From Paucibacter sp. DJ2R-2 (GTDB lineage Bacteria > Pseudomonadota > Gammaproteobacteria > Burkholderiales > Burkholderiaceae_C), in contig NZ_JAJIRT010000001.1 in NCBI RefSeq assembly GCF_025717675.1, positions 992,001 through 1,056,000 on the forward strand: a stretch of 64,000 nt of DNA. The letters run 5' to 3'. Made by a program: the position numbers and the translations under genes. Positions 17,873 to 27,539 of the stretch are shown here, one piece after another (position 1 is the first letter of the stretch; every line of letters begins with the position of its first letter). A model generated the notes under the pieces. It was not told the DNA's origin. It did not search any database and saw nothing but the letters and a program-made list of their open reading frames with translations.

Positions 17873-20800
17873 ATGCGCAGCCAGCCGTCTCAGCCAGAGT
17901 TTCAAAGCCACACGCACGACCAGGGCGCCGCGCCGAGCGATTGTGCTGGAGGGCAGCACGAGGCTTGGGGCCCTCGCCCCCCTAACTTGAAGGTAGGCGG
18001 AGTCAGTCATTCTCGACCTTGCGTCCTCACTGGAGATCTCTCAAGACGGAGGCAAGCCGCTGCCACGACCCCAGCAAGGCAAGCCCAGGGCGCGAAGGCT
18101 GCGAAACCCAGGCTGACCCAAATCGCCCTTGCCTTGCTGCCCTTGCTGTACGTCGGCCACGCTCACACCGCCACCGTCACCTGGGTCGGCGGCTCCGAAG
18201 GGAGGTGGAATCTCCCATCCAACTGGAGCGGGAATGCCCTGCCCACGTCATTTGACGACGTGCGCCTTGGGTCGAGCAGCGTCATCATCGAAGGGCCGCA
18301 GGCAGCAGCCAGTCTGATCGGTACCGGCAGAGTGCGTATCAACCAATCCAGCGCCAGCTTGACGCTCGCCGGCCCGGCAGAGCTCGGCAGCTTGGAACTG
18401 GAACTGGGCAGTTTCAACAGCCAAGGCAGCACACGGATCAGCGGGCGCTTGCTGTGGGAGGAAGGCGTTTTGTCAGGCGCTGGCAGCACGCTCGTGCTGG
18501 GGCCATCCCAATTGGGGAGCGGCCTATTTGAGCGGCGCAGCCTCACTGGCGGACACACGCTGACCCTGGCGGGCAACACCGTTCAAGGCGGCAACCATGG
18601 CCAGGACATCAGCGGCGGCAGCCGCATCGTCAACCAAGCCACCTGGACAGATCAGGCGTCAGGCAACATCGATTTCGGATCCTTGCAGTCCAGCACAGGC
18701 CCGAGCAATCACTTCGACAACCAGGGCAGCTTCATCAAGTCAGCCGGTTTCACGACCACATTCATTGACGGTGTTGCGTTCAACAACAGCGGCCGAGTGG
18801 ACGTGAACGCCGGCACCCTGCGCATCCTCGGCGGTGGCAGCAGCACCGGCAGCCTCAATGTGGCCGAAGGCGCCACCTTGGCCTTTGGCAACGGCAGCAC
18901 CTTCGCCCTGGGCCCAGCCGTCACCAATGCCGGCGCCATGACGATCGAGGCCAATGTCCGCGCTGCGCAAGGGCTGCAACTGGCCGGCAACGTCGCCGTG
19001 AACTCGGGCGAGCTGAGCCTCGGTGCGGCCAGCAGTTTCGTCAATGTGAGCCTGAATCGCCTCGGCGCCATCACCTCGTCTGCGCCCCTGCTCGTGACTG
19101 GCAACTTGGACTTGACGGGCGGCTTCCTGAGCGGGTCTGGCACGACACGTTCGACCGGAGAGTTGCGGATTTCGGGCAGCGACAGCAAATTCCTCAACCT
19201 GTCCAACCTGGTCGCGGCCGGCAGCACCCGGCAGACGGGGACGGGGCGTGTGGCGATCGGTAGTCGCATTGAGAACTTGGGGACTTGGTCGGAGCAGGCG
19301 ACGGGCAACAACCTGATCGACGGCATCGGCGGCAGCAGCAGCTTTGAAAACTCAGGCATCTTCAACAAAGACTCCGCCTTCATCACCACCCTGGGTGGCA
19401 ATGGCCTGGTGTTCAACAACACCGGCACGGTGAATGTGAATGCCGGCACCTTGCGCATTGCCGGAGATGGCAGCAGCAGCGGCAGCTTCCATGTGGCTCA
19501 GGGCGCCAGCCTGGTCTTTGGCCCCGGGGCACCCGTGCTCAGCCAGATGTCCAACTACAGCCTGGGGCCGGCTCTGAGCAATGCCGGCACCGTGAAGATC
19601 GAATATGACGGCGTGGTGACCGCGGCCCAGGGCCTGCAACTCAGCGGCAGGACCGAGGTGGAGGGGCGCCTTCGCCTGGATGGCATCAGCAGTTTTGTCG
19701 ACCTGAGCTTGGGCAGCTTTGGCAGCATCAACCAATCGGCCGCACAGCTCGTCACGGGCACCTTGAACTGGTCGGGCGGCGGCCTGAACGGCCCTGGCAG
19801 CACCCGCTCCACCGGCGTGCTCCAACTGGGCGCCAACTTCAAGCAGATGACTGGCGGCCATCTGCTGATCGCAGCCGGCACAACCCAGCAGACGGAGCGC
19901 GGCGCGATCCGCATGTTTGACACCTCGCGCATCCTGAACCTGGGCACATGGACGGACCAGGCCATTGCCGACACCTTCATCTCCGGCGGTCGCTTCGACA
20001 ACGAAGGCGTCTTCAACAAAACCACGAACACCCACACCGTGCTGGGTGGCAACGACGGGGTGTTCAACAACAGCGGCAGCGTCAACGTCAACGCCGGCAC
20101 CCTGCGCATCTTCGGCGGCGGCAGCAGCACCGGCAGCATCCAGGTGGCTGAAGGCGCCACCTTGGCCTTTGGCAACAGCCCCGCCTTCGCCCTGGGCCCA
20201 GCCTTCACCAATGCCGGCGCCGTGACGATCGACGGCAATGTCGGCGCTGCGCAAGGGCTGCAGCTGGCCGGAAACGTCGCCGTGAACTCGGGCGAGCTGA
20301 GCCTCGGTGCGGCCAGCAGCTTCGTCAATTTGAGCCTGAATGGCTTGGGCGCTGTCAGCTCGTCTGCGCCCCTGCTCGTGACCGGCCACTTGGATTTGAC
20401 CGGCGGCTTTTTGAACGGCTCCGGCACGACACGTTCGACCGGAGAGTTGCGGATTTCGGGCAGCGACAGCAAATTCCTCAACCTGTCCAATCTGGTCGTG
20501 GCCGGCAGCACCCGGCAGACGGGCACGGGGCGTGTGGCGATCGGGGGCGCTGTTCAGAACTTGGGGACTTGGTCGGAGCAGGCGACGGGCAACAACCTGA
20601 TCGACGGCATCGGCGGCAGCAGCAGCTTTGAAAACTCAGGCATCTTCAACAAAGACTCCGCCTTCATCACCACCCTGGGTGGCAATGGCCTGGTGTTCAA
20701 CAACACCGGCACGGTGAATGTGAATGCCGGCACCTTGCGCATTGCCGGAGATGGCAGCAGCAGCGGCAGCTTCCATGTGGCTCAGGGCGCCAGCCTGGTC

Positions 20801-23800
20801 TTTGGCCCCGGGGCACCCGTGCTCAGCCAGATGTCCAACTACAGCCTGGGGCCGGCTCTGAGCAATGCCGGCACCGTGAAGATCGAATATGACGGCGTGG
20901 TGACCGCGGCCCAGGGCCTGCAACTCAGCGGCAGGACCGAGGTGGAGGGGCGCCTTCGCCTGGATGGCATCAGCAGTTTTGTCGACCTGAGCTTGGGCAG
21001 CTTTGGCAGCATCAACCAATCGGCCGCACAGCTCGTCACGGGCACCTTGAACTGGTCGGGCGGCGGCCTGAACGGCCCTGGCAGCACCCGCTCCACCGGC
21101 GTGCTCCAACTGGGCGCCAACTTCAAGCAGATGACTGGCGGCCATCTGCTGATCGCAGCCGGCACAACCCAGCAGACGGAGCGCGGCGCGATCCGCATGT
21201 TTGACACCTCGCGCATCCTGAACCTGGGCACATGGACGGACCAGGCCATTGCCGACACCTTCATCTCCGGCGGTCGCTTCGACAACGAAGGCGTCTTCAA
21301 CAAAACCACGAACACCCGCACCGTGCTGGGTGGCAACGACGGGGTGTTCAACAACAGCGGCACCATCCATATTCAAGCCGGCAAGCTGCACCTGTTCAAC
21401 GGTTTCAACAACCAGGGCCTGATCCAGATCGCCAGCGGCGCCACGCTGCACGGCGAGCACGCCAGCTTTGCCAATGCCGGCACCCTGGCCGGCTCGGGCA
21501 CCGTGCGCGCTTTGGACACCCTCTCCAACACCGGCATCCTGGCCCCCGGCGGGGTCGGCCAAATCGGCCAGTTGCAGGTGGCGGGCAACTTGGCGACCCG
21601 CGGCAGCTTGCAGGTCGAGCTGGGCCGCAGCAGCGCCGACGTTCTGGCGATCAGTGGCAATGCGGACTTGGGCGGCACGCTGAATTTCTCCGTGCTCAGT
21701 GGCCAGCGCCTCGCGCGGGGCAGCAGCTTCACCGTCGTGAGCTGGGGCCAGCGCAGCGCCGGTAGCGAGTTCGCCAGCCTGGACTTCTCCCAGGCTTCGG
21801 GCTACCGCTTTGCCACGGCCTACGGCGCGACCGGCCTGGACGTGACCGTCACGGCCGTGCCCTTCAACTGGACCGGCCCGGCCAGCGGCGGCTTCTGGGA
21901 CGTGACACAAAACTGGAACGACGGCATCGATGGCCGGCCCCAGGCAGGCGACACGGTACTGCTGGGCAGCGCCAACACCGTGATCCGCTCCGTCCAGCCC
22001 ATGCAGGCCGCCACGGTCACGGGCACGGGTCTGCTGACCATCAATTCAGGCGGCACTCTCGATCTGAGCGACAGCGCCAGCCTGGGCCGCCTGAACCTCA
22101 GCGGCAGCTTGAACAACGCCGGTCGCGTGGTCGTCGTTGGGGGCAGCACCCTGAGCGGCGCCATCCTCAGCGGTGCCGGCACCACGCGCTATGAAGGCGC
22201 GCTCAACATCTCGGGCAACCGGTCGCTCCTGGGCAGCGGACACACCCTCGAACTGGCGGGCACTACCACCGTGCAGGGGAACACCATCACTGGCCTGTCC
22301 GTTGGCTCCGGTGGGCGCATCGTCAACCAAGGATCATGGGTGGAGGCCGCCAGCGGCAACACCAGTTGGAGCGGCAACGGCGGCGCCAGCGTCTTTGACA
22401 ACCAGGGCAGCTTCACCAAGACCAGCAACACCACCACGACCATCGGCAGCTTTGGCCTGACCTTCAACAACAGCGGTAGCGTCAACGTCGATGCCGGCAC
22501 CTTGAGCCTGGTCGGCGGCGGCGCCAGCACCGGGCAGATTGACATCGCCAGCGGCGCCACGCTGGACTTCGCCGGCAGCGCCACTTACAACCTGAACCGC
22601 GCTGTGAACAACGCCGGCACCTTCCAGGTCCGTGGCGGCATCGTCAACGCGCAGGACGGCCTGGCGCTGGGCGGCAGCACCGTCATCAGCGGCGGCCAGC
22701 TCAATCTGAGCGGCAGCAGCCAGTTCGACAGCTTCAACTTCGCCGGCGGCACGCTCAACAACAATGGCACGCTGGTGGTGAGCGGCCCCACGATCTGGGG
22801 CGGCAGCACGCTCACTGGCAGTGGCAACACCCGACTGGAAGGCCCGCTGAGCCTGGAAAGCTCCCGTATCACAGTCTCCGCCGGCACCCTGGTGCTGGCC
22901 GGCACCACCAGCCAAACCGGCACCGGGGGCATCAACACCAACGGCGCCGGCGCTCGCATCATCAATGAAGGCAGCTGGATTGAGCAGGCGAATGGCGCGC
23001 TGAGCATGGGCGGGGCTGGGGCCACCCACTTCGACAACCCCGGCAGCTTCAGCAAAACCAGCGCCTTCACCACCACCATCGGCAGCTCCGGGCTGGCCTT
23101 CAACAACACCGGCACGGTCAAGGTCGATGCCGGCACGCTGGCCCTGGTGGGCGGCGGCAACAGCCCCGGCCAGTTCAAGGTGGCCGCTGGCAGTACGCTG
23201 CAGTTCGGTGGCGGCACGATGGCGCTGGGCAAGGCGGTCAGCAATGCCGGCACCGTGCGGGTCAGCAACGGCATCGTCAACGCGGCCGATGGTCTGGTGT
23301 TGGGGGGCAGCACGGTCATCAGCGGTGGCACGCTGAATCTGGGCGGCAGCAGCCAGTTCGAACGCTTCGATTTCGTCGGCGGCGGCAGTCTCAACAACAG
23401 CGGCAGCCTCGTCGTCACCGGGCCGACCACCTGGGGCGGAAGCGTGTTCAGCGGCACAGGCAGCACAAGGCTGCAAGGGCCCCTGAGCCTGGTTGGTGCG
23501 TCCAGCAACACGATCACCAGCGGCACCCTGGTGCTGGCCGGCACCACCACCCAAACCGGCACCGGCAATGTCAACACTTCCGGCGGGCGCCTTGTCAACG
23601 AAGGCGTCTGGCTGGAGCAGGCGACGGGCAACACCAGCCTCGGTGGCGGCGGCGCTGCCAGCTTCGAGAACACCGGGCGCTTCAGCAAGACCAGCGCTTT
23701 CACCACGGCCATCGGCAGCTTTGGCACCGCGTTCAAGAACACCGGCACAGTGGACGTGCAGGCCGGCAAGCTGCAAGTGTTTTCGGGCTTCAACAACCAA

Positions 23801-26674
23801 GGCCTGTTGACGATCGCTGCGGGCGCGGAGCTGCACGGCACCAGCAGCGCCTTCACCAACGCCGGTACCCTGGCCGGCGCTGGCACGGTGCGCGCGGCCG
23901 ACCGCCTCAGCAACACCGGCACCCTGGCCCCCGGTGGTGTCGGCCAAGTGGGCCAGCTGCAAGTCCTGGGCAATCTGACCACCAGCGGCAGCTTGCAGGT
24001 CGAGCTGGGCCGCAGCAGCGCCGACGTTCTGGCGATCAGTGGCAATGCGGACTTGGGCGGCACCTTGAATTTCTCCGTGCTCAGCGGCCAGCGCCTCGCG
24101 CGGGGCAGCAGCTTCACCGTCGTGAGCTGGGGCCAGCGCAGCGCCGGCAGCGAGTTCGCCAGCCTGGACTTCTCCCAGGCTTCGGGCTACCGCTTTGCCA
24201 CGGCCTACGGCGCGACCGGCCTGGACGTGACCGTCACGGCCGTGCCCTTCAACTGGACCGGCCCGGCCAGCGGCGGCTTCTGGGACGTGACACAAAACTG
24301 GAACGACGGCATCGATGGCAGGCCGCAAGCGGGCGACACGGTGCTGCTGGGCGGTGCCGACACGCGCCTGCGCACGACCCAGGCGGTGGGCGAGATCACC
24401 GGCACCGGCACGCTGAGCCTGGACGGCGGCAGCCACCTGATCCTGAGCGGCAGCAGCAGTGGCCGTGTTGGCGGCCTGGCGCTGCTGCAGGGCGAACTGA
24501 GCAACCAAGGCCGCTTGGTGGCCAGCGGCGACAGCAGCTGGGTCGGCACCCTCTTGCGCGGCAGCGGCGGCGTCACCCGCGTGGAAGGCAACCTGGCCAT
24601 CGCGGGCCCCAACTTTGATGGCACGCCGACCCTGCTCGACAAGCACACGCTGGAGATGGCAGGCACCACCACCTTCACCGGCCGGCGCGGCCTCTCCATC
24701 GGCCAGGGCTCAAGCCTGGTGAACGAGGGCACTTGGTTGGACAAGGCCAGCGCCAACGTCAACTTCGGTAACTTCAACGGCGGTGCGAACGGTGTCTTCC
24801 TCAACCAGGGCACCTACATCAAGGCCTCGGCCTTCACCACCGAGATCGGCAACGGCCTGAATCTGCATAACACCGGCACGGTCAAGGTCGAAAGTGGCCT
24901 GCTGCGGATCAGCGGCGCCGACAGCAGATCCACCGGGCATCTCGACATCGCTGCGGGCGCTGAGCTCAGCCTGGTGAGCAATGACGCCACGCTGGGCGGC
25001 AGCGTGTTGAACGAAGGCACGCTGAGCCTGGACGGCGGCGTGCTCGCCATCGCAAGCGACCTGCTCGTGCAGGGCAGCGGCCTGACGCGAGTGAAAAGCA
25101 TCGTCAACAACGACAACGCCTTGCGCATCGCCGGCAGCGTCGACTGGCATGAGTCGACCTTGCGCGGCAGCGGCAGCACCCGCATGGACGGCACTGTCAT
25201 GCTGGTCGGCGACCGCAGCCGTGGCGTGCTCGGCGGGCAGACCGTGGAGCTGGCGGGCACCACCCGGCAGGTCGGAACGGGCGGCTTCAGCATTGGCCAA
25301 GGCGCGCGAGTGCGCAATCTGGGCACCTGGTTGGACGAGGCCCCGGGCAATGTGAGCATCGGCAACTTCAACGGCGGCGCGGCCGGCAGCTTCGACAACG
25401 TCGGCACCTTCACCAAGAACTCGGCCTTCGTCACCAACATCGGCAATGGCCTGGTGCTGAACAACACCGGCGCGATCAACATCAACGCCGGCACCTTGCG
25501 CATCAGCGGCGACGCCAGCCTCACGGCCGGGCAAATCCAGATCGCCAGTGGCGCCATGCTCGACCTGGCCAGCGGCAGCATCGCACTCAAGGGCACGGTT
25601 CAGAACGCGGGCAGCTTGGCCCTGAATGGCGCCACGGTGTTGGTCGCGGACAGTGCCACCGTGCAAGGCGGCCTGACAACGCTCAACAGCAGCACGGTCC
25701 ACAACACCGGCCGACTCGTGCTGAGCGGCAACACCGACTGGCTCATCGCCAACCTGGCCGGCAGTGGCAGCACGCGGATGGAGGGCGCCGTCACGCTGTC
25801 GGGCAGCAACGGCCGCGGCTTGACCGGCGGCCATACGCTGGAGTTGGCCGGCAGCACCACGCAGACGGGCACCGGCAGCCTCAACACCGGGGGCGGAGCG
25901 CGCGTGCTCAACCTCGGCAGCTGGATCGAGGCGGCGAACGGCAACGTCAGCTTGGGCAACTTCGCCGGCGGTGCGCTCAGTCGTTTCGACAACGTCGGCA
26001 GCTTCACCAAGACCTCGGCCTTCATCACCGACATCGGCAACGGCCTGGTGTTGAACAACACCGGCAACATCAAGGTCAACGCCGGCACGCTGCGCATCAG
26101 CCAGACCTTCAACAACCAAGGCCAGCTGAACGTGGCGGCCGGCGCGGAAGTTGCCAGCGCCGTCGTGGACTTTGCCAACGCCGGCACCCTGGCCGGCGAC
26201 GGCACGGTGCGCATGGTCAACGCGTTCTCCAGCCTGAGCAACACCGGCATCTTGGCGGCTGGCGGCCTGAACGACGCGGGCACGCTGAGCCTCGTGGGCG
26301 GCCTGACGCAGGAAACCAGCGGCATCTTTCTGGTCGACCTGGGCAGCACGGCGGCCGGCGGCTTTGATGTGCTGACCGTCAGCGGCGCGGCCTCGCTGAC
26401 CGGCACTCTCGCCGTCAATCTGCTGGACGGCGCGCACTTCAATGTGGGCGACAGCTTCACCGTGATGACCTGGAACCAGCGCCTGAACAACAGCCAATTC
26501 GCCAGCCTGGACCTGACGCAGGCCGGCGGCTACGACTTCGCGACCGAGTACGGCGCCAACAGCCTGACGCTGCGGGTGACAACGGCCGTGCCCGAGCCGG
26601 GCAGCTGGGCGCTGATGGCGCTGGGCCTGCTGGGGCTGGGTGCATGGCAGCGCCGTCGTCGCGCCGCGCCTTGA
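17873..26674 (+). CDS. Giant repeat-built PEP-CTERM surface protein (three fused modules)
   Basis: About 2933 residues from ATG 17873, which has GGGAG at 17863-17867; the frame open further upstream overlaps the divergent regulator and is discounted. An unusually long polar leader of about 75 residues precedes a hydrophobic segment ending LLYVGHAHTA near residue 100, an extended signal peptide. Three modules follow, starting near residues 101, 1331 and 2126, each opening with a W-x-G...G-x-W-x(4)-NW motif and closing with a FASLD...TAVP-like segment. Eleven copies of an F(D/E)N-x-G-x-F-x-K...FNN(T/S)G...AGTL repeat occur. The C-terminus is VPEPGSWALMALGLLGLG with a basic tail, a PEP-CTERM sorting signal cut by an exosortase. 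There is no autotransporter barrel. Probable exported, surface or matrix-associated beta-solenoid protein. Confidence 0.85.
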   Translation: MRSQPSQPEFQSHTHDQGAAPSDCAGGQHEAWGPRPPNLKVGGVSHSRPCVLTGDLSRRRQAAATTPARQAQGAKAAKPRLTQIALALLPLLYVGHAHTATVTWVGGSEGRWNLPSNWSGNALPTSFDDVRLGSSSVIIEGPQAAASLIGTGRVRINQSSASLTLAGPAELGSLELELGSFNSQGSTRISGRLLWEEGVLSGAGSTLVLGPSQLGSGLFERRSLTGGHTLTLAGNTVQGGNHGQDISGGSRIVNQATWTDQASGNIDFGSLQSSTGPSNHFDNQGSFIKSAGFTTTFIDGVAFNNSGRVDVNAGTLRILGGGSSTGSLNVAEGATLAFGNGSTFALGPAVTNAGAMTIEANVRAAQGLQLAGNVAVNSGELSLGAASSFVNVSLNRLGAITSSAPLLVTGNLDLTGGFLSGSGTTRSTGELRISGSDSKFLNLSNLVAAGSTRQTGTGRVAIGSRIENLGTWSEQATGNNLIDGIGGSSSFENSGIFNKDSAFITTLGGNGLVFNNTGTVNVNAGTLRIAGDGSSSGSFHVAQGASLVFGPGAPVLSQMSNYSLGPALSNAGTVKIEYDGVVTAAQGLQLSGRTEVEGRLRLDGISSFVDLSLGSFGSINQSAAQLVTGTLNWSGGGLNGPGSTRSTGVLQLGANFKQMTGGHLLIAAGTTQQTERGAIRMFDTSRILNLGTWTDQAIADTFISGGRFDNEGVFNKTTNTHTVLGGNDGVFNNSGSVNVNAGTLRIFGGGSSTGSIQVAEGATLAFGNSPAFALGPAFTNAGAVTIDGNVGAAQGLQLAGNVAVNSGELSLGAASSFVNLSLNGLGAVSSSAPLLVTGHLDLTGGFLNGSGTTRSTGELRISGSDSKFLNLSNLVVAGSTRQTGTGRVAIGGAVQNLGTWSEQATGNNLIDGIGGSSSFENSGIFNKDSAFITTLGGNGLVFNNTGTVNVNAGTLRIAGDGSSSGSFHVAQGASLVFGPGAPVLSQMSNYSLGPALSNAGTVKIEYDGVVTAAQGLQLSGRTEVEGRLRLDGISSFVDLSLGSFGSINQSAAQLVTGTLNWSGGGLNGPGSTRSTGVLQLGANFKQMTGGHLLIAAGTTQQTERGAIRMFDTSRILNLGTWTDQAIADTFISGGRFDNEGVFNKTTNTRTVLGGNDGVFNNSGTIHIQAGKLHLFNGFNNQGLIQIASGATLHGEHASFANAGTLAGSGTVRALDTLSNTGILAPGGVGQIGQLQVAGNLATRGSLQVELGRSSADVLAISGNADLGGTLNFSVLSGQRLARGSSFTVVSWGQRSAGSEFASLDFSQASGYRFATAYGATGLDVTVTAVPFNWTGPASGGFWDVTQNWNDGIDGRPQAGDTVLLGSANTVIRSVQPMQAATVTGTGLLTINSGGTLDLSDSASLGRLNLSGSLNNAGRVVVVGGSTLSGAILSGAGTTRYEGALNISGNRSLLGSGHTLELAGTTTVQGNTITGLSVGSGGRIVNQGSWVEAASGNTSWSGNGGASVFDNQGSFTKTSNTTTTIGSFGLTFNNSGSVNVDAGTLSLVGGGASTGQIDIASGATLDFAGSATYNLNRAVNNAGTFQVRGGIVNAQDGLALGGSTVISGGQLNLSGSSQFDSFNFAGGTLNNNGTLVVSGPTIWGGSTLTGSGNTRLEGPLSLESSRITVSAGTLVLAGTTSQTGTGGINTNGAGARIINEGSWIEQANGALSMGGAGATHFDNPGSFSKTSAFTTTIGSSGLAFNNTGTVKVDAGTLALVGGGNSPGQFKVAAGSTLQFGGGTMALGKAVSNAGTVRVSNGIVNAADGLVLGGSTVISGGTLNLGGSSQFERFDFVGGGSLNNSGSLVVTGPTTWGGSVFSGTGSTRLQGPLSLVGASSNTITSGTLVLAGTTTQTGTGNVNTSGGRLVNEGVWLEQATGNTSLGGGGAASFENTGRFSKTSAFTTAIGSFGTAFKNTGTVDVQAGKLQVFSGFNNQGLLTIAAGAELHGTSSAFTNAGTLAGAGTVRAADRLSNTGTLAPGGVGQVGQLQVLGNLTTSGSLQVELGRSSADVLAISGNADLGGTLNFSVLSGQRLARGSSFTVVSWGQRSAGSEFASLDFSQASGYRFATAYGATGLDVTVTAVPFNWTGPASGGFWDVTQNWNDGIDGRPQAGDTVLLGGADTRLRTTQAVGEITGTGTLSLDGGSHLILSGSSSGRVGGLALLQGELSNQGRLVASGDSSWVGTLLRGSGGVTRVEGNLAIAGPNFDGTPTLLDKHTLEMAGTTTFTGRRGLSIGQGSSLVNEGTWLDKASANVNFGNFNGGANGVFLNQGTYIKASAFTTEIGNGLNLHNTGTVKVESGLLRISGADSRSTGHLDIAAGAELSLVSNDATLGGSVLNEGTLSLDGGVLAIASDLLVQGSGLTRVKSIVNNDNALRIAGSVDWHESTLRGSGSTRMDGTVMLVGDRSRGVLGGQTVELAGTTRQVGTGGFSIGQGARVRNLGTWLDEAPGNVSIGNFNGGAAGSFDNVGTFTKNSAFVTNIGNGLVLNNTGAININAGTLRISGDASLTAGQIQIASGAMLDLASGSIALKGTVQNAGSLALNGATVLVADSATVQGGLTTLNSSTVHNTGRLVLSGNTDWLIANLAGSGSTRMEGAVTLSGSNGRGLTGGHTLELAGSTTQTGTGSLNTGGGARVLNLGSWIEAANGNVSLGNFAGGALSRFDNVGSFTKTSAFITDIGNGLVLNNTGNIKVNAGTLRISQTFNNQGQLNVAAGAEVASAVVDFANAGTLAGDGTVRMVNAFSSLSNTGILAAGGLNDAGTLSLVGGLTQETSGIFLVDLGSTAAGGFDVLTVSGAASLTGTLAVNLLDGAHFNVGDSFTVMTWNQRLNNSQFASLDLTQAGGYDFATEYGANSLTLRVTTAVPEPGSWALMALGLLGLGAWQRRRRAAP
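18799..20082 (+). repeat. 1284-bp internal repeat unit, copy 1 of the giant PEP-CTERM gene
   Basis: This segment encodes 428 residues beginning NVNAGTLRI and recurs immediately downstream at 20083-21366 with an exact offset of 1284 bases. The 5' part (18799-19273) differs from copy 2 by scattered substitutions. The 3' part (19274-20078) matches 20558-21362 with one difference seen by eye, at 20034 (A) against 21318 (G), giving His against Arg. Confidence 0.85.
20083..21366 (+). repeat. 1284-bp internal repeat unit, copy 2
   Basis: Second tandem copy of the 428-residue unit, in frame. It is close to identical to copy 1 from 20558 to 21362 and more diverged before that, which suggests a duplication followed by later homogenisation of the 3' half. 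The right boundary is approximate because the sequence leaves the repeat within the AACAACAGCGGCA segment. Confidence 0.8.
21608..21968 (+). repeat. Module-end repeat, copy 1
   Basis: About 360 bases encoding the end of module 1 and the beginning of module 2 (LQVELGRSSADVLAISGN through the GGFWDVTQNW motif). The same stretch recurs at 23993-24353, offset 2385 bases, with about ten base differences by eye. The repeat spans the join between modules, so the join itself was copied. Confidence 0.8.
23993..24353 (+). repeat. Module-end repeat, copy 2
   Basis: Second copy of the 360-base segment at 21608-21968, spanning the join between modules 2 and 3. Differences cluster at the far right end (around 24325-24350), where the two copies start to diverge. 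Confidence 0.8.
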
Positions 26675-26720
26675 ACGAGCCCGCGCGCTGCCCGCCTTCG
26701 CGACACCAACCCGCACCCCC

Positions 26721-27512
26721 ATGACCTTGACTTCACTGCGCAACATGCCACACCCACTGATGCACCGAAACCTGATCCGCCTTGCCTTCGCCGCCTTGAC
26801 GCTCGGAGGCTACAGCCTTCAGGCTGCGCCCGTTATCTACACCGTGCAGGGACACTTCACCGGCACCAGCACAGACGACCCGGCACTGATCGCCGCCCTC
26901 TCGCCGCTGCTCGGTGCGGGCCAGGCGATCAGTCTCACGGTGAGTATCGAAACCACAACCGCAGCCTCGGGCCGAGATGGGCTTGGCGCCACCATCTACC
27001 CGGCCGTCACGGCCACCAGTGCGCGCTTTGCCGGCTTCGACGATGCCATCAGCGAGTTGGGCTGCGCCCGCCCCTCCGACCTCATCTGCAGCCTCCACGT
27101 GCGCGATGGTGCGGGCGGCTTTTTGGACCCAGATCAGGTGTCGCTCTTCCCGGCCTTCCTGACCAGCCGGGCTTTGGAGAGGGCCAGCGGCTTCGGGCGA
27201 GGCTTCAGCCTGCAGCTGATGATGTTCTTCAACGATTTTTCGGGCAACGCGTTCACCAGCGATACGCCGAGCCTTGACCTCAGCACGCTCAGCCCGAGCG
27301 GCTGGAGGGGCGAGTTCGGGGTGTTCTCGATCAAGCCCGAGGGCGGCTTTGATCGCGCGAGCTTCAGATTCAACGTCGACAGCATCCGGCAAGGCATGCC
27401 GGACAACGGGCATCAGCTGCCTGAACCCGGCCCGTTGGCCTTGCTGGCCATCGCGGCCGCAGGCGCAGCCCTGGCCTCGCGCCGGCGCACACCGGCGCGC
27501 CGACCCAACTGA
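26721..27512 (+). CDS. Small PEP-CTERM sorting-domain protein
   Basis: 263 residues from ATG 26721; ATGs at 26745 and 26760 are equally possible and none has a strong ribosome site. A signal peptide is present (LIRLAFAALTLGGYSLQAAP). The mature part has IYTVQGHFTGTSTDDPALIA and a body with two cysteines (LGCARPSDLICSL) but no recognised enzymatic motif. The C-terminus LPEPGPLALLAIAAAGAALA followed by Arg-rich residues is a PEP-CTERM signal, so export and exosortase processing are expected. It begins 46 bases after the giant gene on the same strand and may share its transcript. Confidence 0.75.
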   Translation: MTLTSLRNMPHPLMHRNLIRLAFAALTLGGYSLQAAPVIYTVQGHFTGTSTDDPALIAALSPLLGAGQAISLTVSIETTTAASGRDGLGATIYPAVTATSARFAGFDDAISELGCARPSDLICSLHVRDGAGGFLDPDQVSLFPAFLTSRALERASGFGRGFSLQLMMFFNDFSGNAFTSDTPSLDLSTLSPSGWRGEFGVFSIKPEGGFDRASFRFNVDSIRQGMPDNGHQLPEPGPLALLAIAAAGAALASRRRTPARRPN

Positions 27513-27539
27513 CGCGCGCGGCATTGCACGGAGCCCGCC

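Noticed and set aside
17873-26674. Autotransporter or two-partner secretion adhesin
   Set aside because: No C-terminal beta-barrel and no TPS domain; the C-terminus is a PEP-CTERM signal.
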